Below are positions 16,470-24,583 of a DNA stretch of 64,000 bases, piece after piece. The notes beneath the pieces are model-generated. The model made no database searches, had not been told where the DNA came from, and worked only from the letters and a program-made list of their open reading frames with translations. A program made the position numbers and the translations under genes. Source of the DNA: Burkholderia paludis (GTDB lineage Bacteria; Pseudomonadota; Gammaproteobacteria; Burkholderiales; Burkholderiaceae); the NCBI RefSeq assembly GCF_000732615.1, contig NZ_JPGL01000036.1, forward strand, positions 1 to 64,000. The letters run 5' to 3'. The first letter of the stretch is position 1, and the number at the start of each line of letters is the position of its first letter.

Positions 16470-17144
16470 CACGTTGAACTTGCGGCGGATGTTCATGAAG
16501 TGGAAATTGATGCACGACTCGGTCACGTTCAGGATGTGGCCGATTTCCCACGACGTCTTGCCGGCCGCGTGCCAGCGCAGGCATTCGACTTCGCGCCGGC
16601 TCAGACGCGGCACGCTGTCGGGCGGTGCGTGGCAGCGCGAGCCGGCGATCGCTTCGCACGCGACGTCGCGCAGCAACGTCAGTTTCGCGAGATGACGGTC
16701 GCAGCGCTCGCGCGTGTCGGCGAGGTCGTCCGCGCTCGCGCACAACAGCATGCCGACCTCCCCCTTCGCGCCGCGCACCGGCAGCACGACGCCGCTGCGC
16801 ATGCCGTACGCGGCGGCCGCCTCGTAACACTGCCGTTGCCCGGGCAGCACGAACAGCGCGTCGTCCCAGACGAGCGGCAGCGCGGAACGGAAGCAATGCC
16901 GCAGCATCGGATCGATGCGGTCGAACTCACGCTGCCGGTACAGCGCCGTCCAGCCGGGCACGCCGCTGCTCCACTTGCGCGCGAGGTCGAACGACGCGCC
17001 GGTAAACGGCAGCACGATCAGCACCACCTTGTCGAATCCCATTCCGGCGGCCGCGTCGGTCATCCGCTGCCATGACGCGTCCGTATCGCCGGGTACCAAC
17101 CATTTCAGACAATCCAGTCCATTCATACAAGCCACCCCGTTCAT
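16392..17144 (-). CDS. LuxR-type quorum-sensing receptor (no luxI nearby)
   Basis: A 250-residue regulator with an N-terminal acyl-homoserine-lactone-binding domain and C-terminal GerE helix-turn-helix. All signature pocket residues are present at the spacing seen in TraR: W65, Y69, D78, P79, W93 and a Gly near 118. The DNA-binding domain (LSRREVECLRWHAAGKTSWEIGHIL) keeps the conserved Glu, Leu and Gly. No AHL synthase lies in the window, so it is a solo here. It is the last gene of the pump operon on the minus strand, 67 bp after the unknown protein gene. Its 3' end overlaps the converging amidotransferase gene by 78 bp. Natural targets may be the flanking biosynthetic genes. Confidence 0.9.
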   Translation of the reverse strand: MNGVACMNGLDCLKWLVPGDTDASWQRMTDAAAGMGFDKVVLIVLPFTGASFDLARKWSSGVPGWTALYRQREFDRIDPMLRHCFRSALPLVWDDALFVLPGQRQCYEAAAAYGMRSGVVLPVRGAKGEVGMLLCASADDLADTRERCDRHLAKLTLLRDVACEAIAGSRCHAPPDSVPRLSRREVECLRWHAAGKTSWEIGHILNVTESCINFHFMNIRRKFNVSRRHEAVLRAVEWGLISISDVTVPT

Positions 17145-17211
17145 TAGTTGGAATCTGCATTCAGGCGGACTTGCGCAACCGGTTGGAGGCGTTGCGCGTG
17201 AACGGGCCGCG

Positions 17212-17643
17212 CTAGACCGCCTCTAGCAGACGTCGCCGGCCCGCCTGCTTCGCGTCGTCGAGCGACGCCGTCACGTCGAACGGAATGCCGAACGCCTTCT
17301 CGATGCCTGACGCGTTCGCGACGGCCGCTTCACGCTCGGCCGGATCCGGTTCGATCGAGACGAGCGCGCGGCAGACCGTGGCGAGCGCGGCCCGGTTCTG
17401 CTTGAGCCACATGCCGCGCTCCTTGCGGTCGTCGTGCGTCTCGTCCGGGCGGGCCGGCGGAAAGATCATGACAAACGGCTCGCCGTGCTGCATCAGCGTG
17501 TGCATGTCGTCGAGCCAGCGCTGCGCGTAGCCGGCGGACGCGATCGCGTCGTTGCGCACGACGACGAGCGGGAATTCCGTGACGTCGAACACGGCGAGCG
17601 TCGCCAGTCCGGACGGCGTATCGCCTGTGTGGTGGGTAGGCAT
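17212..17643 (-). CDS. Unrecognised 143-residue protein in the pump operon
   Basis: Starts at ATG 17643 (MPTHHTGD), preceded by GGAG 9 bp upstream; in-frame ATGs at 17658 and 17673 are possible but lack spacing for a ribosome site. It is soluble, with no signal peptide or membrane segment. The core LAVFDVTEFPLVVVRNDAIASAGYAQRWLDDMHTLM, then PFVMIFPPARPDETHDDRKERGMWLKQNRAAL, has alternating strands and helices reminiscent of STAS/SpoIIAA-like small domains; I cannot assign a family. It lies between emrB-type and luxR-type genes and is presumably co-transcribed, so a role in regulating the pump or in sensing its substrate is possible. Confidence 0.7.
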   Translation of the reverse strand: MPTHHTGDTPSGLATLAVFDVTEFPLVVVRNDAIASAGYAQRWLDDMHTLMQHGEPFVMIFPPARPDETHDDRKERGMWLKQNRAALATVCRALVSIEPDPAEREAAVANASGIEKAFGIPFDVTASLDDAKQAGRRRLLEAV

Positions 17644-17702
17644 CGGGTCAATCTCCATCGAATTGAACAGCATGGGTCGGAACGGGCCGCGCAGCGCCCG
17701 CT

Positions 17703-19241
17703 TCATCGTTTCGCGGCCGCACCCGGACCGAACGGCGGACGGGCGAGCCACACCACCGCGATCACGACCAGATACACGCAGCCGAGCGCGAACGAAACGT
17801 CGTTGAAAGAGATCTGGTAAGCCTGTGCGTCGACCAGGTTGCTCAGCAGCGTCGCCGCGCGCTGCGGATCGCCGCCGCCGAGCCGCGCGACTTCGGCGCG
17901 CACGGCCGGATCGAACGCGCTCACGTGTTCGCTGAGCTGCGCGTGGTGCAGGATCGCGCGCCGGTCCCACAGGAACGACGTGATCGACACCGCGAAGCTC
18001 GCGCCGAGCGTGCGCAGGAACGTCGACAGGCCGGAGCCGGCGGCGATCTCGTCCGGCTTCAGGTCGGACAGCAGGATGCTGTTGATCGGCATGATGAACA
18101 GCGCGAGACCGAGGCCCTGCAGCAACTGGATCAGCGCGATGTGCGTGAAGTCGATGTCGGGCACGAAGCCCGCGCGCAGGAACGACGACACGCCGAGGAT
18201 CGCGAACGCGCAGCACACCAGCACGCGCATGTTGAAGCGCGGCGCGTACTTGCCCATGAACGGCGTCATCAGCACGGGGATCACGCCCATCGGCGCAACC
18301 GCGAGCCCGGCCCAGAACGCCGTGTAGCCGAGCGTGCGCTGCAGCCATTGCGGCACGATCACGTTGACCGCGAAGAACGCCGAGTACGCGAGCACGAGCG
18401 TCAGCGTGCCGGCCGCGAAGTTGCGATGCGCGAACAGCCGCAGGTTGACGATCGGATTCGGCTCGTTGAGCTCCCAGATCAGGAACAGCGCGATGCCGAA
18501 CGCGGCGACCACCGACATCACCACGATGAACGTGGAGTTGAACCAGTCGGCCTCGTTGCCTTTGTCGAGCACGATCTGCAGCGCGCCGACGCCGACGATG
18601 AGCGCGGCGAGGCCGACATAGTCGACGCGCGCGGCAACGGTGGTCTCGACCCGCGCGCGCATTTGCGCGAACACGCACATCGCGGCGAACACGCCGATCG
18701 GCAGGTTGATCAGGAACGCCCAGCGCCACGAGTAATGCTCGGTGACCCAGCCGCCGAACACGGGCCCCGCGATCGGCGCGACCACGGTGACCATCGCGAT
18801 CATCGACAACGCGAAGCCGCGCCGCTGCGGCGGGTAGATCGACAGCATCAGCGCCTGCGTGGTCGGGATCATCGGCCCGGCCACCAGGCCCTGCAGCGCA
18901 CGGAACGCGATGAGTTGCGGCAGGTTCTGCGCGAGGCCGCACAGCAGCGACGCGAACGTGAACGCGAGCGTCGCCCACACGAACAGCCGCACCTGCCCGA
19001 CGCGCTTGACGAGAAACCCGGTCAGCGGCAACGCGATCGCGTTGCTGACCGAGAACGTGGTGACGACCCATGCGCTCTGCGTCGTGCTCACGCCGAAGTT
19101 GCCGGCGATGGTCGGCAGCGACACGTTCGCGACGGTGCCGTCGAGCACCTGCATGAAGACCGCGAGCGCGAGGCCGAAGGTCGTCAGCGCGACGCTCGAC
19201 GGACGAAAGCCGCTGTCGGCGGCCGCCATCGGGCCGCTCAT
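17703..19241 (-). CDS. EmrB-type DHA2 MFS efflux transporter
   Basis: A 512-residue 14-TM drug:H+ antiporter of the EmrB family, the inner-membrane part of a tripartite pump. It starts at ATG 19241 in an ATGA overlap with the stop of the EmrA-type gene. Signatures: VFMQVLDGTVANVSLPTIAG (TM1, DHA2 motif D1), GFLVKRVGQVRLF (motif A-like), RALQGLVAGPMIP (motif B), VAPIAGPVFGGWVTEHYSWRWAFLINLPIG (motif C and the typical TM6 region). Length is normal. With its partners it should export an amphipathic compound across both membranes. Confidence 0.93.
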   Translation of the reverse strand: MSGPMAAADSGFRPSSVALTTFGLALAVFMQVLDGTVANVSLPTIAGNFGVSTTQSAWVVTTFSVSNAIALPLTGFLVKRVGQVRLFVWATLAFTFASLLCGLAQNLPQLIAFRALQGLVAGPMIPTTQALMLSIYPPQRRGFALSMIAMVTVVAPIAGPVFGGWVTEHYSWRWAFLINLPIGVFAAMCVFAQMRARVETTVAARVDYVGLAALIVGVGALQIVLDKGNEADWFNSTFIVVMSVVAAFGIALFLIWELNEPNPIVNLRLFAHRNFAAGTLTLVLAYSAFFAVNVIVPQWLQRTLGYTAFWAGLAVAPMGVIPVLMTPFMGKYAPRFNMRVLVCCAFAILGVSSFLRAGFVPDIDFTHIALIQLLQGLGLALFIMPINSILLSDLKPDEIAAGSGLSTFLRTLGASFAVSITSFLWDRRAILHHAQLSEHVSAFDPAVRAEVARLGGGDPQRAATLLSNLVDAQAYQISFNDVSFALGCVYLVVIAVVWLARPPFGPGAAAKR

Positions 19242-20623
19242 CGGACGGTCTCCGTGCGTGCCGTCGCCGGCAGGTTCGCGTGGATGACGTCGGCGATCAG
19301 GCTGTCGGCGCGTGCGAGCACGTCGCGATACACGTCGGTGCGGAACAGCGGCGCGCGCTGCTCGCGGTACGACAGCATCGCGCCGCTGCGGTCGTGCTGG
19401 TCGACCCGCGCGTGCATCGACAGGCCGATGCGCAACGGATGCGCGTCGAGCTGGGCCGGATCGGTCAGCTCGATGCGGACCGGCAGCCGCTGCACGATCT
19501 TGATCCAGTTGCCGGTGGCGTTCTGCGCGGGCAGCAGCGAGAACGCGCTGCCGGTGCCCACGCCGAGGCTCTGCACGCGGCCGGTGTAGCGCACGCCGTC
19601 GCCGTACAGGTCGGCGCTCAGTTCGACCGGTTGTCCGATGCGCATGTTCTCGAGCTGCTTCTCGGTGAAGTTCGCGTCGACCCACAGCTCGCGCAGCGGC
19701 ACGACCGCGAGCAGCGGCACGCCGGGCGATACGCGTTGGCCGACCTGCACCGTGCGCTTCGCGACGTAGCCGGTGACGGGCGCGACGATGTCGGTGCGCG
19801 CCCGCGCGAGGTACGCGGCGCGCAGGCGCTCGGCCGCGGCCTGCACGTCCGGGTGCGAGGCGACCGCGGTGTCGTCGACGAGCGCCTTGCTGGTCTGATG
19901 CTGCTCGCTCAAGGTCGCGAGCGCGCTTTGCGCGGATGCATACGCGCTTTGCGCGGACGTCAGCGTATCGCGGGCATGGGCGAGCTCCTCGCGCGAGATC
20001 GCGCCGGAGCGGCCGAGATCCTCGCGGCGCTGGTAGTCGGCCCTGGCCTTGTCGAGCGCGGTGCGCCGCGCGTCGAGGTCGGCGCGCGCGCCATCGATGC
20101 TGCTCGCGAGTCCGCGTTCGTTGCTGTACAGGCCGCGCACCTTGCGGACCGTCGCCGCGAGATCGGCCTGGGCGGTCGTGAGCGTGATCTGCGCGTCGCT
20201 CGGGTCGAGACGCACGAGCGGCGTGCCGGCGCGCACGAGGTTGCCGTCGTCCGCGTCGATCGACACGACGGTGCCGGTCACCTGCGGCGTCAGCTCGACG
20301 ACGTTGCCTTGCGCATACGCGTTGTCGGTGGATTCGTACCAGCGTCCGACGCTCACGTACCAGACGCCCCAGCCGACGATGCCGAGCGCGAACGCGCCGA
20401 CGAGCGCGCGCACGAGGTGCTTGCGTCGCGCCGGAGGCGCCGGGGGCGGCGGTGTCGCGGGCGCGGCGCCGCCGGGCGCCGCTTGCGCGCGGGCGTCGGG
20501 GCCGCCCGGGCTGCCCGGTGCGCGCGGCGCGCCGGTGTGGTCGGCCGCCGGCTGCTGGCGGGTGCTGGCGGAATCGGCGGCTGCCGGCCGCGCGGGAGTC
20601 TGCAGGGAGTTGTCGCTGCTCAT
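19238..20623 (-). CDS. EmrA/HlyD-type periplasmic adaptor (membrane fusion protein)
   Basis: A 461-residue adaptor. The first 65 residues are a Pro/Ala-rich cytoplasmic tail, followed by one TM (LVRALVGAFALGIVGWGVWYV, about 70-90). ESTDNAYAQGNVVELTPQVTGTVVSI is the signature of the EmrA lipoyl half-motif, followed by a long coiled-coil hairpin (about 165-280), then APVTGYVAKRTVQVGQRVSPG and beta-barrel. It bridges the MFS pump and the outer-membrane factor. The stop overlaps emrB's start (ATGA), and it follows the outer-membrane gene by 8 bp, so the three are one translationally linked unit. Confidence 0.93.
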   Translation of the reverse strand: MSSDNSLQTPARPAAADSASTRQQPAADHTGAPRAPGSPGGPDARAQAAPGGAAPATPPPPAPPARRKHLVRALVGAFALGIVGWGVWYVSVGRWYESTDNAYAQGNVVELTPQVTGTVVSIDADDGNLVRAGTPLVRLDPSDAQITLTTAQADLAATVRKVRGLYSNERGLASSIDGARADLDARRTALDKARADYQRREDLGRSGAISREELAHARDTLTSAQSAYASAQSALATLSEQHQTSKALVDDTAVASHPDVQAAAERLRAAYLARARTDIVAPVTGYVAKRTVQVGQRVSPGVPLLAVVPLRELWVDANFTEKQLENMRIGQPVELSADLYGDGVRYTGRVQSLGVGTGSAFSLLPAQNATGNWIKIVQRLPVRIELTDPAQLDAHPLRIGLSMHARVDQHDRSGAMLSYREQRAPLFRTDVYRDVLARADSLIADVIHANLPATARTETVR

Positions 20624-20631
20624 GATCGATG

Positions 20632-22131
20632 TCAAGGACGTTGGGAAGGAGTGGCGGCGAGCGCGACGTCGTCCGGCTCGGCGTGGAAGCCGCCGCCGAG
20701 CGCGGCGACGAGCTGCAGCGACTGGTCCGCGCGCTGCGCACGCAGCGCGGCGACCTCGCGGCTCGCGACCAGCAGTTGCTGACGTACGACGAGCGCGTCG
20801 AGATAGCTGCCGACGCCGGCCCGGTAGCGTTCGTCGGCGAGCCGCCATGCATCGGTGGCGGAATCGAACGCGCGCTGCTGCGCGTCGGTCTGCACGGCGA
20901 GCGAATGCAGCCGGTGCAGATCGTCGGCGACCTCGCCGATCGCACCGATCAGCGTCTTGTTGTAGCCGGCGACGGCGAGGTCGTATTGCGCGTCGCGCTT
21001 GCGCAGCACGCCGCGCCGTTCGCCGCCGTCGAAGATCGGCAGGCTGACGGCCGGGCTGACGTTGTAGGTGCGCGAGGCGGCCTGGAACAAGGAGGCGCCG
21101 CCGCGCGTCGCGAGCCCGATCAACGCGGTGAGGCTCACGTTGGGCAGGAAATCCGCGCGGGCGGCCTCGACCTTGTGGCTGGCGGCCTCGACCCGCCAGC
21201 GTGCGGCGACGATATCGGCGCGCCGGCCGAGCAGCGCGGCCGGCAGGTCGGCCGGCACCGCGAGCGCGGCGACCGGCAGCGGCGCGGGACGCACGAGCGC
21301 AAGGCCGCGATCGGGGCCCGCGCCGAGCAGCATCGCGAGCGCGATGCGCGCGCTGTCGATCGTCTGCGCCGTGCGCGCCTGTTCGCGCGTCGCGGCCGCG
21401 ACCTCGCTTTCGGCCTGGCGCTGTTGCGCGACGTTGTCGATGCCCCTGGTGACGCGCTGGCGCGTCAGCGTCAACGCCTCGTCGGCGCGGTCGTATTCGG
21501 CGCGCGCGACGTCCTGCTGGTCGAATGCATAGGCGAGATTCACGTAGGCGCGCGCGACGTTGACGGACAGCAGCACGCGCGCGGCCTGCAGGTCGATCCG
21601 CGCGGCGCGCGCCTCGCCGAGCGCGGCTTCCCACGTGGCCCGGCGGCCGCCCCACAGATCGATGTCCCAGCTGAGGCCGAGATTGACCTGGCGCGTGTGG
21701 CTGAAGAAGCCGCCGCCCTCGTCCGTCGAGAACTGCGTGCCGGACAGCCGTTCGGCCTTCGCGCTCGCGTTGCCGTCGACGTGCGGCAAACGGGCCGCCT
21801 GCGCTTCGATCACCAGCGCCTGCGCTTCACGTGCGCGCGCATCGGCGGTCGCGAGATCGGGATTGCCGGCGAGCGCTTCGTCGATCAGCGCGCTCAGTTG
21901 CGCATCGTTCAGCGTGCGCCACCAGTCGGCGGCCGGCCAGTCGGCAGCCTGCACGTGTGCGAGGCTGCGCGACGCGGCGAGCGTATCGGGGCCGCGCAGC
22001 GTGCCGGCCGGCGTGAGCCCGTCGCGGCTCGCGCACGCGCCGAGCACGACGAGCGCCGCGGCGGCGGCGATTCGCGACATGACGCGAATCGCGCCGGCAT
22101 CGCGTGTCCAGGGAGCAAGTGCTGCATGCAT
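20632..22131 (-). CDS. Outer-membrane efflux lipoprotein (OprM/NodT family)
   Basis: A 499-residue outer-membrane factor, first gene of the pump operon. I chose ATG 22131, with AGAGGA about 6 bp upstream. The N-terminus holds a lipoprotein signal with lipobox LVVLGAC (Cys about residue 32); an internal start at 22080 would give a tighter signal. Two OEP repeats are visible: WWRTLNDAQLSALIDEALAGNPDLATADAR and, later, LPAALLGRRADIVAARWRVEAASHKVEAARADFLPNVSL, which is diagnostic of NodT/OprM proteins. It forms the trimeric TolC-like exit duct for the EmrAB-type pump. Confidence 0.93.
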   Translation of the reverse strand: MHAALAPWTRDAGAIRVMSRIAAAAALVVLGACASRDGLTPAGTLRGPDTLAASRSLAHVQAADWPAADWWRTLNDAQLSALIDEALAGNPDLATADARAREAQALVIEAQAARLPHVDGNASAKAERLSGTQFSTDEGGGFFSHTRQVNLGLSWDIDLWGGRRATWEAALGEARAARIDLQAARVLLSVNVARAYVNLAYAFDQQDVARAEYDRADEALTLTRQRVTRGIDNVAQQRQAESEVAAATREQARTAQTIDSARIALAMLLGAGPDRGLALVRPAPLPVAALAVPADLPAALLGRRADIVAARWRVEAASHKVEAARADFLPNVSLTALIGLATRGGASLFQAASRTYNVSPAVSLPIFDGGERRGVLRKRDAQYDLAVAGYNKTLIGAIGEVADDLHRLHSLAVQTDAQQRAFDSATDAWRLADERYRAGVGSYLDALVVRQQLLVASREVAALRAQRADQSLQLVAALGGGFHAEPDDVALAATPSQRP

Positions 22132-22174
22132 CGCATTCCTCTGCTTCGTATTGGTTTGAACACGACATGCATTG

Positions 22175-22215
22175 TTGGACGCTCCCGGACAAAGCTGATA
22201 ATGTTGTTTGGACAA
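22175..22215. promoter_or_regulatory. Repeated TTGGAC/GGACAA elements between divergent pump and AraC genes
   Basis: The 103-bp gap between the pump operon (start 22131, minus) and the AraC gene (start 22235, plus) contains TTGGAC at 22175-22180, GGACAA at 22187-22192 and TTGGACAA at 22208-22215. Repeated half-sites of this kind suit an AraC-family activator bound as tandem monomers. The assignment is based only on position and repetition. Confidence 0.35.
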
Positions 22216-22234
22216 TAAATAATGAAATCCGGCC

Positions 22235-23071
22235 ATGCCCATCCGAGACGTTGTTCCACCGCGCCCCGTGCAGCGCGCCGACGCCGATCCGAGCGAACGG
22301 GCGGACGGCCCGTCGCTGATCGCCCTCTGGGGCGAGGACGACGGCACCAACGCCTACCAGCTCGGCACCCGCGAGGTCGACTGGCACAGCCATCTGCGCG
22401 GCCAGGTGTTCTGCGTGGAAAGCGGTTTCGCGCATGTGCGCACGCCGCACGGTTCGTGGATGCTGCCGCCGCATCGCGCCGGCTGGATCCCGCCCGGCGA
22501 ACAGCACAAGGTCAGCATCAGCGGCGCGTTGAGCGGCTGGAGCGTCGTGATCGCGCCGGCGGCGAGCCGGCGGATGCCGGACCAGCCGTGCGTGATCGCG
22601 ATTACCGAGTTGATGCGCGCGCTGGTGCGGCGCGCGGTGTCGTGGGCCGACCAGGACCGGCTCGACATCGAGCAGGCGCGCATGAGCGTCGTGCTGCTCG
22701 ACGAGATGCGCCGCGCGCCGCACGAGCCGCTGCACTTGCCGATGCCGCGCGACCGCCGGCTGCTGCGGATCGCCAACGCGATCCTCGGGCAGCCGCACGA
22801 CAGCCGCACGCTCGAGGCGTGGGCCGAATGGGCCGGGTTGTCCGCGCGCACGCTGAGCCGGCTGTTCGTCGCGGAAACCGGCACGAGCTTCGCGCAATGG
22901 CGCCAGCAGGCGCGCCTGACGCACGCGCTCGAATGCCTGGCGAACGGCGACAGCGTCGCCAACGTCGCGGACGCGCTCGGCTATGCGACGCCGAGCAACT
23001 TCATCGCGATGTTCCGCCGCGCGTTCGGCGATTCGCCCGCGCATTACTTCGCAAAACGCAAGCAGCCGTAG
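22235..23071 (+). CDS. AraC-family transcriptional regulator with cupin sensor
   Basis: A 278-residue regulator. The N-terminal cupin-like domain includes DWHSHLRGQVFCVESGFAHVRTPHGSWMLPPHRAGWIPPGEQHKV, typical of the subfamily that also contains NimR. The C-terminal double helix-turn-helix carries TLEAWAEWAGLSARTLSRLFVAETGTSFAQWRQQARL and SVANVADALGYATPSNFIAMFRRAFGDSP. It is divergent from the tripartite pump operon 103 bp away and is the likely local regulator of that pump. The bound ligand is unknown and might be the pump substrate. Confidence 0.92.
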   Translation: MPIRDVVPPRPVQRADADPSERADGPSLIALWGEDDGTNAYQLGTREVDWHSHLRGQVFCVESGFAHVRTPHGSWMLPPHRAGWIPPGEQHKVSISGALSGWSVVIAPAASRRMPDQPCVIAITELMRALVRRAVSWADQDRLDIEQARMSVVLLDEMRRAPHEPLHLPMPRDRRLLRIANAILGQPHDSRTLEAWAEWAGLSARTLSRLFVAETGTSFAQWRQQARLTHALECLANGDSVANVADALGYATPSNFIAMFRRAFGDSPAHYFAKRKQP

Positions 23072-23079
23072 CGCGCTCC

Positions 23080-23100
23080 GGCGCGGCGTCGCGCCGCGCC
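23080..23100 (+). terminator. GC-rich hairpin after the AraC gene
   Basis: GGCGCGGCG, TCG loop, CGCCGCGCC: a perfect 9-bp stem directly after the AraC stop codon at 23069-23071. There is no clear T-run after it, so it may be a weak or Rho-assisted terminator. Confidence 0.5.
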
Positions 23101-23139
23101 CTATCACCCCTGCCAGTATTCCGCGCGCATCGACGTCGC

Positions 23140-23171
23140 TATAGTCGCCGTGCGACCGACCGGTCGGTCGC
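23140..23171 (+). promoter_or_regulatory. -10-like box and 20-bp perfect palindrome upstream of the glutamate-cysteine ligase gene
   Basis: TATAGT (23140-23145) is a good -10 candidate. It is followed by GCGACCGACCGGTCGGTCGC (23152-23171), which is exactly self-complementary over 20 bp. The GACCGACCGGTCGGTC core resembles operators of TetR-family repressors. It would cover the transcription start, 25 bp before ATG 23197. No TetR gene is in the window, so the repressor would act from elsewhere. Confidence 0.6.
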
Positions 23172-23196
23172 TCAATATGCCTTGTGGAGGGTGTCG

Positions 23197-24564
23197 ATGT
23201 CGAATGCCGTCGGATCGGACAATACGCCGATCGTTTCCGAGCAGCAGCTCGCCGATCATCTGGCCGCCGGCTGCAAGCCGCCGGCGCAATTCCGGATCGG
23301 CACCGAGCACGAGAAGTTCGTCGTCGCGCGCGCGACGCATGCGCCCGCCCCCTACGACGGGCCGGCCGGCATCGCCGCGGTGCTGGAGCGGCTGCGCGGC
23401 GACGGGACGCCGATCGTCGACGCCGGGCGGATCGTCGGCGTGACCGGGCGCGACGGCGCGGCGATCTCGCTCGAGCCGGCCGGTCAGCTCGAACTGTCGG
23501 GCGCCCCGCTCGAGACGCTGCACGATACGCATGCCGAACTGCACGCGCATCTCGCGGCGGTGCGCGACGCGTGCGATCCGCTCGGCCTGCGCTGCGCGCC
23601 GCTGGGGTTTCACCCGCACCTGTCGCGGGCCGCGCTGCCGTGGATGCCGAAGCAGCGCTACGGGATCATGCGGCGCTACATGCCGCGCGTCGGGTCGCGC
23701 GGGCTCGACATGATGCAGCGCACCTGCACCGTGCAGGTCAACCTCGATTTCGCGTCGGAAAGCGACATGGCGCGCAAGATGCGCGTGTCGCTCGCGCTGC
23801 AGCCGGTCGCGACCGCGCTGTTCGCGAATTCGCCGTTCCGCGAAGGCCGGCCGACCGGCCTGCTGTCGACGCGCGCGCATACGTGGCTCGACACCGACGA
23901 GGATCGCTGCGGCGCGCCGGCGCTGTTCCTGTCGCGCAGCTTCGGTTTCGAGCGCTACGTGAGCTGGCTGCTCGACAACGTGCCGATGTATTTCGTGCGG
24001 CGCGGCGACCGCTACATGGACGCGACCGGCTGGACGTTCCGCGACTTCATGCGACGCCGCGTGCCGCACCTCGAGGGCGAGACGCCGACGCTCGGCGATT
24101 TCGCGGACCATCTGACGACGGTTTTTACCGAGGTGCGGCTGAAACGCTATCTCGAGATGCGCGGCGCCGACGTGGGCTCGCCCGCGATGATGGTCGCGCT
24201 GTCCGCATTCTGGACCGGCCTGCTGTACGACCCGGCCGCGCTGTCGGAGGCCGAGACGCTGAGCGCCGCGATCGACCGCGGCGCGCTGCTGACCTTGCGT
24301 CGCGACGTGCCGCGCGACGGGCTCGATGCATCGGTCGACGGCCGTCCGCTGCGCGCGTTCGCGGCCGATGCGCTCGCGATCGCGCATCGCGGCCTGCGCG
24401 CGCGGGCGCGCAGGGATGCAGCCGGCCGCGACGAATCGATGTATCTCGCGCCGCTCGACGAGATCGTCGCGGGCGCGCCGACCCAGGCCGAGCACTGGCT
24501 CGCCCGTTTTTCCGGCGCGTGGGCCGGCGACGTGACGCGGATCTACGACGAAGCCGAAATCTGA
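23197..24564 (+). CDS. Glutamate-cysteine ligase (GCS2/plant-type)
   Basis: A 455-residue ATP-dependent enzyme making gamma-glutamylcysteine, the first step of glutathione synthesis. It starts at ATG 23197 with TGGAGG 9 bp upstream. Motifs: FRIGTEHEKFVV (the E-x-E metal/glutamate site), ISLEPAGQLELSGAPL, YMPRVGSRGLDMMQRTCTVQVNLDF, ALFANSPFREGRPTG and YFVRRGDRYMDATGWTFRDFM, all typical of the plant/alphaproteobacterial type, not the E. coli GshA type. It sits beside a GST-C-S lyase operon and behind its own palindrome. It may supply glutathione for that pathway or be an inducible stress gene. It converges with the DAHP synthase gene, 19 bp apart. Confidence 0.9.
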   Translation: MSNAVGSDNTPIVSEQQLADHLAAGCKPPAQFRIGTEHEKFVVARATHAPAPYDGPAGIAAVLERLRGDGTPIVDAGRIVGVTGRDGAAISLEPAGQLELSGAPLETLHDTHAELHAHLAAVRDACDPLGLRCAPLGFHPHLSRAALPWMPKQRYGIMRRYMPRVGSRGLDMMQRTCTVQVNLDFASESDMARKMRVSLALQPVATALFANSPFREGRPTGLLSTRAHTWLDTDEDRCGAPALFLSRSFGFERYVSWLLDNVPMYFVRRGDRYMDATGWTFRDFMRRRVPHLEGETPTLGDFADHLTTVFTEVRLKRYLEMRGADVGSPAMMVALSAFWTGLLYDPAALSEAETLSAAIDRGALLTLRRDVPRDGLDASVDGRPLRAFAADALAIAHRGLRARARRDAAGRDESMYLAPLDEIVAGAPTQAEHWLARFSGAWAGDVTRIYDEAEI

Positions 24565-24583
24565 CCGCGCCGTGCGGGGCCGC

